A stretch of DNA of 64,000 nt from Dyadobacter sp. SG02 (GTDB lineage: Bacteria; Bacteroidota; Bacteroidia; Cytophagales; Spirosomataceae), in the NCBI RefSeq assembly GCF_900109045.1, contig NZ_FNYL01000022.1, positions 33,233 to 97,232 on the forward strand, given 5' to 3'. The notes under the pieces were generated by a model. It was given only the letters and a program-made list of their open reading frames with translations. It searched no databases and was not told the origin of the DNA. Within the stretch, counting starts at the first letter, position 1. Every line of letters starts with the position of its first letter. The position numbers and the translations under genes are program-made. Positions 8,966 through 17,258 of the stretch are shown here, in pieces.

Positions 8966-11089
8966 TTATTCCAAAACAATCCTGAACTTCTCCACTTTTC
9001 CGCCAGCATCATTTTTTATAATATGAAAATAGTACGTACCCCGGGGCAGATCATGGGTATCGATCAGCAATTTCCGGTCGGTAATGTTACTGTTAACATA
9101 TACAGACCGCTTGGCGGCTGTTGATTTTTCATCAAATATTTGAATTTGGTCTGGCAACTCGCCATCACCGAAATTCGAAAAATCAAATGTTACCACATCT
9201 GTCGCGGGATTGGGATAGGCAATGAGGCTCCCGAAGCAGCTGTTCACGCAGATTGTCGTACCGTCAAGGACCGATCCACAGGCATTGAAAACGTTAATTT
9301 GAAGTCCATAACAGTCCTGAACATAGCTATTGAAGTACGCTATCCCGTTACCGTTGTCCATCAGCGTCGCGTTGAAGCTGTTGGCGCTCGTAACTGCCCA
9401 ACTCGAACTCGTTGCTCCGGTAAGACTGGCAACCACATCCTGCCCCTCGCCCGTACAAACATCTGAGTCTACATTAATGCTCCCCACAACTGGCTTACCA
9501 ACATGGACCGTCTTTGTCCGGGTGAAGTTGCCGCACCCGTTATTCAATGTTGCTGTAATTGTTACCTGCCCATTCGCATTTCCTACGCGGCTGGCCGTTC
9601 CGGCCGAATTGATGGTCAGCATCGCGGGATTGCCCGAACTCCACGAGACAACCGATGTGCCGGGTTGCAGATTAGCAACAGAATATGAGGAAGTTGTGCA
9701 AACAAAACCACTCCCTGCAATGTGTGAAAGGCTAATGCTAGGTGTCGTAGTATTGCCAAAACCGGATGGATCAAGCCAATTGCTTAACCTCGTCGCGTTA
9801 GTTCCCAGCCCCGTCCAGGAATTGTCGAAGCGGCCGTAGGCATCTTTGATTAATGCAGGCGGCGCATTACAGTAGGATGGCCCGCCCGCCAACTGTCCTA
9901 CTAATTTTTTGGATTGATTGAGAAGGGGTGCGCCTGATGAGCCTATTTCTACCAAGCCATTATTCCAAGTAACTATCCAATGTTGTGATCCGGGAGCCTT
10001 CTTCCCATTCGCAAAGAGATAATTATCCGCTCTCAATACTACACTATTAAAAGTTGATATCTTCATCACATCCCCTGTCGGATGGTGAATGCTCGCGCCA
10101 TTTGTGGCTGCATTTAACGTTCTGTCCCACCCCAAGTAATTAATGCCGGCTGTCGGATCCGGCAACTGATTTAACTGAAGAAGCAAAAAATCAGATGGAC
10201 TCGCATTTGCGCGCAAAGTCGATCCATAGAATTGGATATAATTTGGATCGTCTTGCGACGGATTGCAGGAAGCGCTCCAATATTGAAAAATAAAACGCCA
10301 TTGACCGACATCACCCGCCCCTGGTAAACAATGATTTGCCGACAAAACGTAGGGTATGTTGTTATTGCAGGAATTATTTATCATCGAACCAGAACAAAAG
10401 CGTGTCCCATTCTGATTCACAAGCAAGCAAACCGCATTTCGCTCAAATTCCCATCCATTACCAAAACATACCACATTGTTACTCACCAAACAACCGCCGG
10501 ATTCACCAAACCCAGACTTCCCTAAATCGAACTTCCTGTAACCGTACGCTATATTTGACGCTGCAAGTTTCAGCGCACTCTTTTGCCCGGTTGGAAGCTT
10601 TGCCTCTATCCAAATCGAATCGCCAGCGAAAATAGGACTTGCCCAGGTCTGACCGCTGTTATTTTCCTTAGCGGTTATCTGGCCCGCAATTGTCCCCTTC
10701 GAATTGTATATCACCAACTCGCCGAGATCTGGAATGTCAAATGCTTTGAAATTCAAACTCAAAGACTTAGCCCTTTCAGCCACTATCAATAGCCGACCAT
10801 AGGACATACCACCTCTTGTTATCCAATTAGCCGACTCGAGAAAATCGATATTTATATCGATCGAAGTTGCAAAACGATATGTTTTTGACCCCATATCAAG
10901 CGAGTCTTCACCTACAAGCTGGTCTATTTGTTCGCCTGTTGGGATAGGTGATTGATATAAGTTCGCAACATGGCCGTCAATATAAAATCCTTTTTGCGCA
11001 CCGTGCGACAGAACTCGCGTTTCAACCTTGATCTGACTTCGGCAAGGTATTACCACAAAAATCAACAATGATAATAATATATTCTTCAT
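8966..11089 (-). CDS. Secreted lysyl-endopeptidase-like serine protease with T9SS sorting domain
   Basis: This 707-residue protein has a short signal peptide (to about residue 19, ending CRSQ). A beta-rich pro-region follows, then a trypsin-fold catalytic domain at about 200-440. The catalytic triad can be read as His253 (LSANHC), Asp300 (SPSDFLLL) and Ser385 (IGSSGAPLL). The GSSGAP motif and the several cysteine pairs resemble lysyl endopeptidase (Achromobacter protease I) more than chymotrypsin. An Ig-like stretch spans about 450-530. The last 80 residues (YPNPATDVVTFDF ... GTYYFHIIK ... FRIVLE) are a type A T9SS sorting domain, so it should be exported through the Por system and anchored on or released from the surface. 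Lys specificity is inference. Confidence 0.88.
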   Translation of the reverse strand: MKNILLSLLIFVVIPCRSQIKVETRVLSHGAQKGFYIDGHVANLYQSPIPTGEQIDQLVGEDSLDMGSKTYRFATSIDINIDFLESANWITRGGMSYGRLLIVAERAKSLSLNFKAFDIPDLGELVIYNSKGTIAGQITAKENNSGQTWASPIFAGDSIWIEAKLPTGQKSALKLAASNIAYGYRKFDLGKSGFGESGGCLVSNNVVCFGNGWEFERNAVCLLVNQNGTRFCSGSMINNSCNNNIPYVLSANHCLPGAGDVGQWRFIFQYWSASCNPSQDDPNYIQFYGSTLRANASPSDFLLLQLNQLPDPTAGINYLGWDRTLNAATNGASIHHPTGDVMKISTFNSVVLRADNYLFANGKKAPGSQHWIVTWNNGLVEIGSSGAPLLNQSKKLVGQLAGGPSYCNAPPALIKDAYGRFDNSWTGLGTNATRLSNWLDPSGFGNTTTPSISLSHIAGSGFVCTTSSYSVANLQPGTSVVSWSSGNPAMLTINSAGTASRVGNANGQVTITATLNNGCGNFTRTKTVHVGKPVVGSINVDSDVCTGEGQDVVASLTGATSSSWAVTSANSFNATLMDNGNGIAYFNSYVQDCYGLQINVFNACGSVLDGTTICVNSCFGSLIAYPNPATDVVTFDFSNFGDGELPDQIQIFDEKSTAAKRSVYVNSNITDRKLLIDTHDLPRGTYYFHIIKNDAGGKVEKFRIVLE

Positions 11090-11119
11090 CTTTATATCGA
11101 TTTAGCATGTCCAGGGAAT

Positions 11120-11578
11120 TTATTTTACTCTATCAAAAATCAGTTCCCCTTCGTCGTATATTAGGTGTAACTCGTTGTAATTGAAATTCAATCCTTTTTT
11201 CTTTAATGCAAACGTCGTTACCAGACGAAAGCTACGGTAAAAATATTCTCCCCATTCAGGTATTCCCTTTTTCGAAAATTGCCACCCTTCAATTTTGATG
11301 GAATCCCCATCAGTAATTTCATAACTTCCTGAAAACACATCCGTAGGCAGCGTTCCTTCAATTGATCGGTCCTTCAAAAATTCCATTTCTACCTCGGATT
11401 CAAACTGCCGAGGTTTCGGCTTCGAAATCGACTTTCCCTGATGAACTACTTTCACCATTTGCCAACGCCCAATCAGATTTTTCGGGTCGGTATCGATATC
11501 TCCCACACAACTCACCGCGGCAATAGCGAATAATAAGACTACAATTAAAACGGGCCAGCATAAGCTTTGATTTTTCAT
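11120..11578 (-). CDS. Lipoprotein with a lipocalin-like core
   Basis: The 152-residue product begins with MKNQ, a hydrophobic stretch and a lipobox-like AAVSC, so it is a predicted lipoprotein. The mature part opens with LIGRWQMVKV, the phrase typical of small lipocalin-like/META-type beta-barrel lipoproteins of this phylum, and continues as alternating strands. I chose the ATG at 11578 over an upstream in-frame start at 11650, because only the shorter form puts the signal peptide at the N-terminus. It lies 30 bases upstream of the protease gene on the same strand, so the two are probably cotranscribed. A role as an inhibitor or chaperone of that protease is possible but unsupported. Confidence 0.72.
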   Translation of the reverse strand: MKNQSLCWPVLIVVLLFAIAAVSCVGDIDTDPKNLIGRWQMVKVVHQGKSISKPKPRQFESEVEMEFLKDRSIEGTLPTDVFSGSYEITDGDSIKIEGWQFSKKGIPEWGEYFYRSFRLVTTFALKKKGLNFNYNELHLIYDEGELIFDRVK

Positions 11579-12115
11579 AACTTCGCTTGTTTTTAATTTG
11601 AAACATTTGCGAAATGTATAAAACAAAAAATCATTCATTTGTAGTAGCAAATTGTCAAATGTCCCAACGGCACCGTTGAATTATCAAGTAACGGAAAGCA
11701 TCAAAAATTGAGGGGTTTTGTAGTAGTTAGATTGAGCGAGTTTGAAGTAGTTAAAGCATTTGGAAAAGGGTTGGCAACCTTTTTAAATTTTAGATGATGT
11801 TTAAAAACTTGTCTTCAATTAGATTGCTTTGTGTAGCATTTGATTTAAAGTTTAAGATTAATGCATATCAATCCATTTTCATTACTAAACTCAAACATAC
11901 TCTCATTCCGTTTATCACTGCCTCGCTGGGATCGTTAGTGATCCTTTCGTTTGCCGGGTGGTGGCTATTTATGGGAAATTTTGTCCTGATTACCCAGCAA
12001 ATCCGTCGCTAATCACCCTTTCGGGGGCCGTTTGCGACAGCTATTTTTACGTGAGCATTCCGGCAATCGCCAGCGTGGACCGGGCGCCATTTGATCCTAA
12101 ACAGAACAACCACTC
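11579..12115. other. Gene-poor stretch with two palindromes
   Basis: I see no convincing gene in these 537 bases. A 6-2-6 perfect palindrome CAACGG-CA-CCGTTG lies at 11665-11678, upstream of the minus-strand lipoprotein gene, and may be an operator. A hairpin with an 8-9-bp stem and a GGC loop followed by T and A residues lies at 11764-11785. A 72-codon open frame at 11794-12012 encodes one possible membrane segment (LIPFITASLGSLVILSFAGWW). It has no recognisable family and AT-rich codon use unlike its neighbours, so I do not call it. Confidence 0.6.
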
Positions 12116-12493
12116 ATGGAAACCATCAAACAAATCTCCCTCGACAGCGAATGCGTGGTAATTACCGCGCATTGCGTCATGCTCTCCAATTCCACATTTA
12201 ATGATGTGAATATGAGCAACATATCGATTACGGATGCCAATCTGAGCGACTTGCAAATCGAAGGCGCACAGCTGGGCGGCGCGGTGTTTCAGAATATCGG
12301 CATGGCGCCCCCGGATCATCCGATGTATGACCCGAATGCGGAGCAGCGGCCATTACTTTTCGAGCATTCGGATTTGCATAAAAGCCAGTTTATTGACTGC
12401 GATCTAAGCGGAGTGGCAATTACCAGTTGTAATATTGAAGGAATGACCATCGATGGCATATCGGTTTCGGAGTTGTTGAAAAATCATTTTTAA
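12116..12493 (+). CDS. Pentapeptide-repeat-like small protein
   Basis: The 125-residue protein contains degenerate pentapeptide-type repeats, A(D/N)LxX-like, in two blocks. The first is about residues 25-60 (STFNDVNMSNISITDANLSDLQIEGAQLGGAVF), and the second about 80-110 (FEHSDLHKSQFIDCDLSGVAITSCNIEGM). Such repeats fold as a right-handed quadrilateral beta-helix. There is no signal peptide or membrane segment, so it should be cytosolic. A short insert (residues 62-78, PPDHPMYDPNAEQR) breaks the helix. Some family members mimic DNA and inhibit gyrase, but nothing here shows that role. It converges with the long repeat protein. Confidence 0.72.
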   Translation: METIKQISLDSECVVITAHCVMLSNSTFNDVNMSNISITDANLSDLQIEGAQLGGAVFQNIGMAPPDHPMYDPNAEQRPLLFEHSDLHKSQFIDCDLSGVAITSCNIEGMTIDGISVSELLKNHF

Positions 12494-12516
12494 CTCCGAA
12501 ACCAATACCAGCCATC

Positions 12517-15500
12517 TTAGCGGCCTTTGAGGAATTTGAATTGCCGCACGTCGTTGCCGATGGTCAGTTCGACGTGGTAAATGCCGTCGGAGATGTGCAA
12601 AGACTTTAAATCCGCTCTTACTTCGCCGTTGGAGACGCTCACCGCCTTGGTTAGCACGGCTTGTCCGGCTACATTGATCAGCCGTAAAGTGGCAGCCTTG
12701 CCATTCTGGCCGGGCAGGGAAATTCTGAGCTGGTCGGTTACCGGATTGGGATATACGTAGGCAGCGCTGTTGTCGAAATGGACGCTGACGATCTTGCTGT
12801 AAGCATAGCTTTCGTCGATATCCACCATTTTCAGACGGTAGTAGACTTGCCCCTGCGCATTGGTCTGGGGATGGTAGTCCGTCATTGCGTAGCTTTCCTG
12901 GTCGGTGATGTGATTTTCATTGCCTAACCACTCGAATTGCTTCCCGTCGACGCTGTGCTCGATTTCAAAATGGCTGAAATTGACTGCATCGGCGATTTCC
13001 CAGGCCAGGTTTACTGCTTTCCCTTCTGGTTTTGCACTGAATGAAACCAGGCGGACAGGCAGCGGCTCGGTGGTAGTTTGTATCACAAAACCGCTGAAAC
13101 CCTCGGTATCGAAAGTTACTTCCCAACGCTTGAATGTGTCATTCCACACGATGTCGTTGTCGTCGGGATCGATAATGGTGGAGAGAATGGAAGCATAGCT
13201 GCCCGGCAGGCCTGTTCCGTCGCTGCTGGTACCGGCATATTTGCCAATGCGGAGATTGGCCTTGCCCGAAGTATCATTCGCATCGACGGGTAAATCGAGC
13301 TTGCTACCGGGCACTGCGTTGAAAGCGATAAACTCGCCCTGTGAAAAATAAAGTGTTATACGCCCGGTTGCGCTGGCGGCATTCTGTGCAGGTGTAATCT
13401 CATAATGCCTGGCCACAAAAGGATCGCCATGGAAGGACGGGACGCCGCTTTCGACCCACGTCCGAGCATTTACGGTGCCCGCGATGGGATTTGCCCCCTG
13501 AGAAGCCACCGTTGCGATAGTCCGGCAGCCCGCGCCACCCATAAAGGAGCTTGTTTGTCCCGAACTGATATCGGTAAACGCCGCATCCTGCGACATTGCC
13601 AGAAGTGGGCCTCCTGTACGATAGACGAGCCTGACGACGTTTTCATTCGGAATTACCGTCACAACGTATCCATATGTAACATTGTATACTCCATCTCCCG
13701 CGCCGAGATAGCTGTTGCAGTCATTCACTTCCCCGGTAGTGCCCGTCGACCCATTTCCCCAGGTTATGGCCCCTACATTGTTCCCGATTGTCTTTACAAT
13801 ATAGTTGTCATCCGGCAAAATCTCCAACGTACCATACTTCCCCATTGACCCTCCCGGCGTGGTACCGACAAAAGAGTTCGCAGCATTAACTTCACCGGTA
13901 ATAGCGGCCGTTCCGTTAGCCCAGGTAATAGCACCTGCTTCGGCTATATTTCCATTATCCCAATTAGTGCTCACAATCAGATAATTACCATTTTTAAGCG
14001 GTGTGATCGACCGGCCGATAAGGTCTACCGGTTGGCTGCCGAATATCGAATTAGATGCGTTCACGGACCCTACCAGCTCTTTCGAACCATCAGCCCAAGT
14101 GATCGCACCGGCCCGATCAACACCGTTTATTTCCATGAAGGAGCTTTGAATGACATAGTTACCATTGGTAAGCGGGGTTATACCAATGTTGGCTACGTCA
14201 TCATATTCCTCCGTGCCAACAAACGAATTGAGTTCGCTCACTTCACCCGTCGTGGGCTTAAAACCGTCACACCAGGTTACCGCGCCCGCGTATCTTTGGC
14301 CGTCACTGCTCCTGAAGGGGCTTGCCACTACGTAATGGCCGTTACTGAGGGCGACCACGCCCCGCAAACCGATATTATCGAGCGTGTCTCTTCCTACCAG
14401 CGAATTGGCCGTTGAAATTCTGCCGGTGATTCCGGTTGTTCCGTCCGCCCAGGTAATCGCGCCAGCCGCATATATTCCGTCGCGCGTCCACATGTGACTC
14501 CTGACGACATAATTGCCGTTTGCTAATGGATAGGCGCCGCCGGCATCGCCAGGCCGGGAACCATAAAGCGAATTCATTTCGGTGATCGGTCCCGTAGTAC
14601 CTGTCACCCCATTTCCCCAGGTGACAGCCCCATACGCCTCGGCAGCAGCATTCGACCAACCGGAGCTGCTAACAACATAGTTACCATTTTTAAGGGCAAC
14701 AGTATATCCCCCGGCATACTGATTAGCTGCCGTTCCCACCAGCGAATTGGCGGCACTGACAACACCCGTCAGTCCTGTATTACCATTGCAAAAGGTAACA
14801 GCCCCAACGTTTTGAACATTCCCGTTATCCCACCCCGTACTTTTTACCAAATAATTGCCATTTGTAAGCCCTATTAACCCAAAATCATTGCCGATACGGT
14901 CATCGGCATGAGAGCCCGTCAGCGCATTAGCAGCGCTTATCACTCCCGAGACACCTGTCGATCCATTACCAAAAACCACTGCACCCACATTCTGAGCGGT
15001 GGGACTGTCCCATCCCGGACATGGTACAACGTAGTTCCCGTTCGATAAAATCAAAATATCCAGATATCCCAGCGCGTCCCCCGCGTTTGCGCCCAACAAC
15101 GAATTAGCCGCACTGACATGTCCTGCTAGTCCGGTATTGCCATTGCACCAGGTGACCGCGCCAACCGCAAGTTTTCCCGGAGACTTGAAATAGTCAGTCC
15201 TCACGAGATAGTTTCCATTTGGCAAAACGGTAACCCCGCTGTTACCCACTACATCCGTCTGGACGTTGCCAATCAAAGAATTAGCTGCGCTCACTACGCC
15301 ATCCAGCCCCGTAACCCCGTTCACCCAGGTGGCTGCCCCCACATCGGTGATCGCACCATTGTCCCAATAAGTACTCACCACCACGAAGTTTCCGTTAGGT
15401 AATGCATATAGCTTTTCACCAACTTTGTCATTCGAAGTCGATCCTTTCAAAGTGCTGATCAACTTCTTTGTCTGACCGTCAAAAAGATAAACAATCCCGA

Positions 15501-15690
15501 TATCTGTCTTTCCCCCCTCGTCATACTCGCGATTGGATACAACAAAATTCCCATTGGTAAGCACAATGGTAGATGGCCGGGTCATGTTACCAGGGCCGGC
15601 TGGAAATGGAATATCCAGTGTTTGAGAAAACGACGTCCGGGCGGTCAGCATGAGCGCCGCCAGTGCGGAGCAAAGTAAATGAATTTTCAT
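12517..15690 (-). CDS. Secreted protein of 11-12 tandem repeats with T9SS sorting domain
   Basis: The 1057-residue product starts with a signal peptide (MKIHLLCSALAALMLTARTSFSQ). About 11-12 repeats of some 55-60 residues fill residues 40-680. Each has the pattern L-x-NGNYVV-x-S-x-x-WDNG ... VGAVTWxNGxTGxxGxVSAANSLVG. Repeats 11 and 12 are shorter and decayed. A beta-sandwich region follows, with SxxF/E and PVRLVSFSAKPEGKAVNLAWE typical of the segment before sorting domains. The last 80 residues (YPNPVTDQLRISLPG ... GIYHVELTIGNDVRQFKFLKGR) are a type A T9SS sorting domain. The repeats may be those catalogued as DUF5650; I am unsure. The start at 15690 is preferred because it places the signal peptide first. 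A surface adhesin or structural role is inference. Confidence 0.85.
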   Translation of the reverse strand: MKIHLLCSALAALMLTARTSFSQTLDIPFPAGPGNMTRPSTIVLTNGNFVVSNREYDEGGKTDIGIVYLFDGQTKKLISTLKGSTSNDKVGEKLYALPNGNFVVVSTYWDNGAITDVGAATWVNGVTGLDGVVSAANSLIGNVQTDVVGNSGVTVLPNGNYLVRTDYFKSPGKLAVGAVTWCNGNTGLAGHVSAANSLLGANAGDALGYLDILILSNGNYVVPCPGWDSPTAQNVGAVVFGNGSTGVSGVISAANALTGSHADDRIGNDFGLIGLTNGNYLVKSTGWDNGNVQNVGAVTFCNGNTGLTGVVSAANSLVGTAANQYAGGYTVALKNGNYVVSSSGWSNAAAEAYGAVTWGNGVTGTTGPITEMNSLYGSRPGDAGGAYPLANGNYVVRSHMWTRDGIYAAGAITWADGTTGITGRISTANSLVGRDTLDNIGLRGVVALSNGHYVVASPFRSSDGQRYAGAVTWCDGFKPTTGEVSELNSFVGTEEYDDVANIGITPLTNGNYVIQSSFMEINGVDRAGAITWADGSKELVGSVNASNSIFGSQPVDLIGRSITPLKNGNYLIVSTNWDNGNIAEAGAITWANGTAAITGEVNAANSFVGTTPGGSMGKYGTLEILPDDNYIVKTIGNNVGAITWGNGSTGTTGEVNDCNSYLGAGDGVYNVTYGYVVTVIPNENVVRLVYRTGGPLLAMSQDAAFTDISSGQTSSFMGGAGCRTIATVASQGANPIAGTVNARTWVESGVPSFHGDPFVARHYEITPAQNAASATGRITLYFSQGEFIAFNAVPGSKLDLPVDANDTSGKANLRIGKYAGTSSDGTGLPGSYASILSTIIDPDDNDIVWNDTFKRWEVTFDTEGFSGFVIQTTTEPLPVRLVSFSAKPEGKAVNLAWEIADAVNFSHFEIEHSVDGKQFEWLGNENHITDQESYAMTDYHPQTNAQGQVYYRLKMVDIDESYAYSKIVSVHFDNSAAYVYPNPVTDQLRISLPGQNGKAATLRLINVAGQAVLTKAVSVSNGEVRADLKSLHISDGIYHVELTIGNDVRQFKFLKGR

Positions 15691-15722
15691 AGCGTAATGT
15701 GTCAAGCGTGAAACAGGAAGAT

Positions 15723-15747
15723 ATGTATTTGTAACTGACAAATACAT
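15723..15747. promoter_or_regulatory. Perfect 10-bp inverted repeat upstream of the repeat-protein gene
   Basis: ATGTATTTGT (15723-15732) and ACAAATACAT (15738-15747) are perfect inverted copies with a 5-base spacer, 33 bases upstream of the repeat-protein start. Read on the minus strand each arm contains a TGnnTTTG-like element. It may be an operator at the promoter or a leader hairpin. Confidence 0.5.
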
Positions 15748-15852
15748 GTACGAAGATATGAGAAATCACTAACTTGTTTTGCTTCCGCAAGACGATCGGC
15801 ATAATTGTTAATTTACCGGTAGTGCCCGATTACATCTCCTATAATTTCACCC

Positions 15853-16440
15853 TCAAAACCGCATACTCATTCCACCATTAAAAACTCCTTTATATCCGTA
15901 CCCCAATTCCATAAATACACCCAATTTCTTCCCCATGCGCAATCCCACGGGAGTTGCCTGAAAGGTGGTACCCCAATTGGTCTCGACCTGCGTATCGTAA
16001 AGCGTGCGTCGCTTGGCAAAAAAACCGGCCCCGATCATTCCATAGAATTGAAAATCCTTTCCTTTTACCCAAAATAACGTGGCTTCTCCGGCCGTGGTCA
16101 GGGAACGAACCTTCCAGTCGTCATCATTACGAAAGTCGAAATCTTGTATCCATCGGTCAGGCATTGGATTGTATACCGAGCTACCGCCTATCGCAAACCG
16201 CTCAGAAACATGGTATTTGTAGCTAATTGACCAGCTGGCTCGTGTGACCCTCACTTCCTGATGGCTGTTAAACACAGCACTGCCCCAAAGCAGCACCAAA
16301 TCGGTAGCAGCATCCTCCGAAGACATAATACCAGCCCCAATACTCAATTCGCTTTTGTCCTTATCCTGCGCCTCCGCCCGCATCAATGCGCAACAAATGA
16401 GGACGGATAAAATGATGATTTTGAGTAGTGGAAATTTCAT
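15853..16440 (-). CDS. Outer-membrane beta-barrel-type protein
   Basis: The 195-residue protein has a clear signal peptide (MKFPLLKIIILSVLICCALMRAEAQ). The mature part alternates amphipathic strands such as RASWSISYKYHVSERFAIGGSSVY and FQFYGMIGAGFFAKRRTLYD, and ends with VFNGGMSMRF, a terminal aromatic residue as in outer-membrane barrels. The size suits an 8-strand barrel. No substrate can be assigned. It is transcribed away from the Crp/Fnr gene across a shared 146-base region that contains three regularly spaced palindromes, so it may be under the same control. Confidence 0.75.
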   Translation of the reverse strand: MKFPLLKIIILSVLICCALMRAEAQDKDKSELSIGAGIMSSEDAATDLVLLWGSAVFNSHQEVRVTRASWSISYKYHVSERFAIGGSSVYNPMPDRWIQDFDFRNDDDWKVRSLTTAGEATLFWVKGKDFQFYGMIGAGFFAKRRTLYDTQVETNWGTTFQATPVGLRMGKKLGVFMELGYGYKGVFNGGMSMRF

Positions 16441-16494
16441 GGCTAATAGATTTTTGTCATATTCAAATTAACTTCCCTTTCATTATTTTATATC

Positions 16495-16554
16495 TTGTCA
16501 AAAGACATTGATTTGAATTGTCGTACAACAAGATTTTGCATTGTCGCACGACAA
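16495..16554. promoter_or_regulatory. Three 14-bp palindromic sites at exact 23-bp spacing
   Basis: The sites are TTGTCAAAAGACAT (16495-16508), TTGTCGTACAACAA (16518-16531) and TTGTCGCACGACAA (16541-16554). They share TTGTC at the left and (G/A)ACA at the right, and start exactly 23 bp apart. The third is a perfect 6-2-6 palindrome. The layout fits cooperative binding of a dimeric regulator, plausibly the Crp/Fnr protein encoded 33 bases downstream, and could also act on the divergent barrel gene. Confidence 0.65.
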
Positions 16555-16586
16555 GTACCGCCACTCTTTATAACTTCAATTATCTA

Positions 16587-17192
16587 ATGCAGCTCTCCGA
16601 AGAACTCAAACCATTGCACCATTTGCTGGAAGCGTCCAAATTCATGGTTTCGGAGGAAGTCAGGGAGAAATTTCAGCAAAACCTGAAAAGGTTTATGATC
16701 CCGAAAGGCCGCGTGCTGGTGGATTTGGGGCAGGTGAGTCCGTCGTTATATTTTATTGAAAAAGGGGTCATGCGTACGTATTACCTGCGCGGGTCCGAGG
16801 ACATTACTTCGCTGCTGGTTTCGGAAGGGGATATTGTTTGCATTGCGGAAAGTTTTTTGTTGCAAAAGCTTTCGAATGAGGTTTTGGAAACGCTGGAAGA
16901 CACGACGGTCTATGCGATTTCGTACGATTCGTACCGGAAGCTCGTGGAAGAAGATTCGTACATGGGCAAGCTCGCCGTAAGGCTTTTGGAGCAACATCTC
17001 ATCAACTTTACCGATAAGGTGAAGGTTTTCAAATATTTGTCGGTAGAAGAACGCATTGCGCATTACATCAGCCAGCCGTCGTCGCTTTTCCGTCGCATTC
17101 CCGACCATTACATTGCCACCTACCTCGGCACCACGCCCGCTACTTTCAGCCGCTGCCTGAAAACGGTACCATTCGACAAGAACCGTCCTTGA
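16587..17192 (+). CDS. Crp/Fnr-family transcriptional regulator
   Basis: The 201-residue protein has an N-terminal cyclic-nucleotide-binding-type beta-roll (about residues 20-120, including GRVLVDLGQVSPSLYFIEKGVMRTYYLRGSEDITS). A dimer helix follows, then a C-terminal winged helix-turn-helix (about 150-195, VEERIAHYISQ ... IATYLGTTPATFSRCLK). It lacks the N-terminal cysteine cluster of oxygen-sensing Fnr, so its signal is unknown. The start at 16587 is chosen because the upstream extension would be translated from the operator sites and is not family-like. It precedes an FAD/NAD oxidoreductase by 66 bases. Autoregulation through the three palindromes upstream is likely but untested. Confidence 0.85.
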   Translation: MQLSEELKPLHHLLEASKFMVSEEVREKFQQNLKRFMIPKGRVLVDLGQVSPSLYFIEKGVMRTYYLRGSEDITSLLVSEGDIVCIAESFLLQKLSNEVLETLEDTTVYAISYDSYRKLVEEDSYMGKLAVRLLEQHLINFTDKVKVFKYLSVEERIAHYISQPSSLFRRIPDHYIATYLGTTPATFSRCLKTVPFDKNRP

Positions 17193-17258
17193 CTGCGGCC
17201 CTGTGAATGTGTATTTTGTGCCAAGTTTATATCCACAACTTCCGAAAAACCTACCGCC

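Noticed and set aside
11794..12012. 72-codon frame with one hydrophobic segment
   Set aside because: No family, no promoter or ribosome site, and base use unlike neighbours; likely chance in AT-rich DNA.
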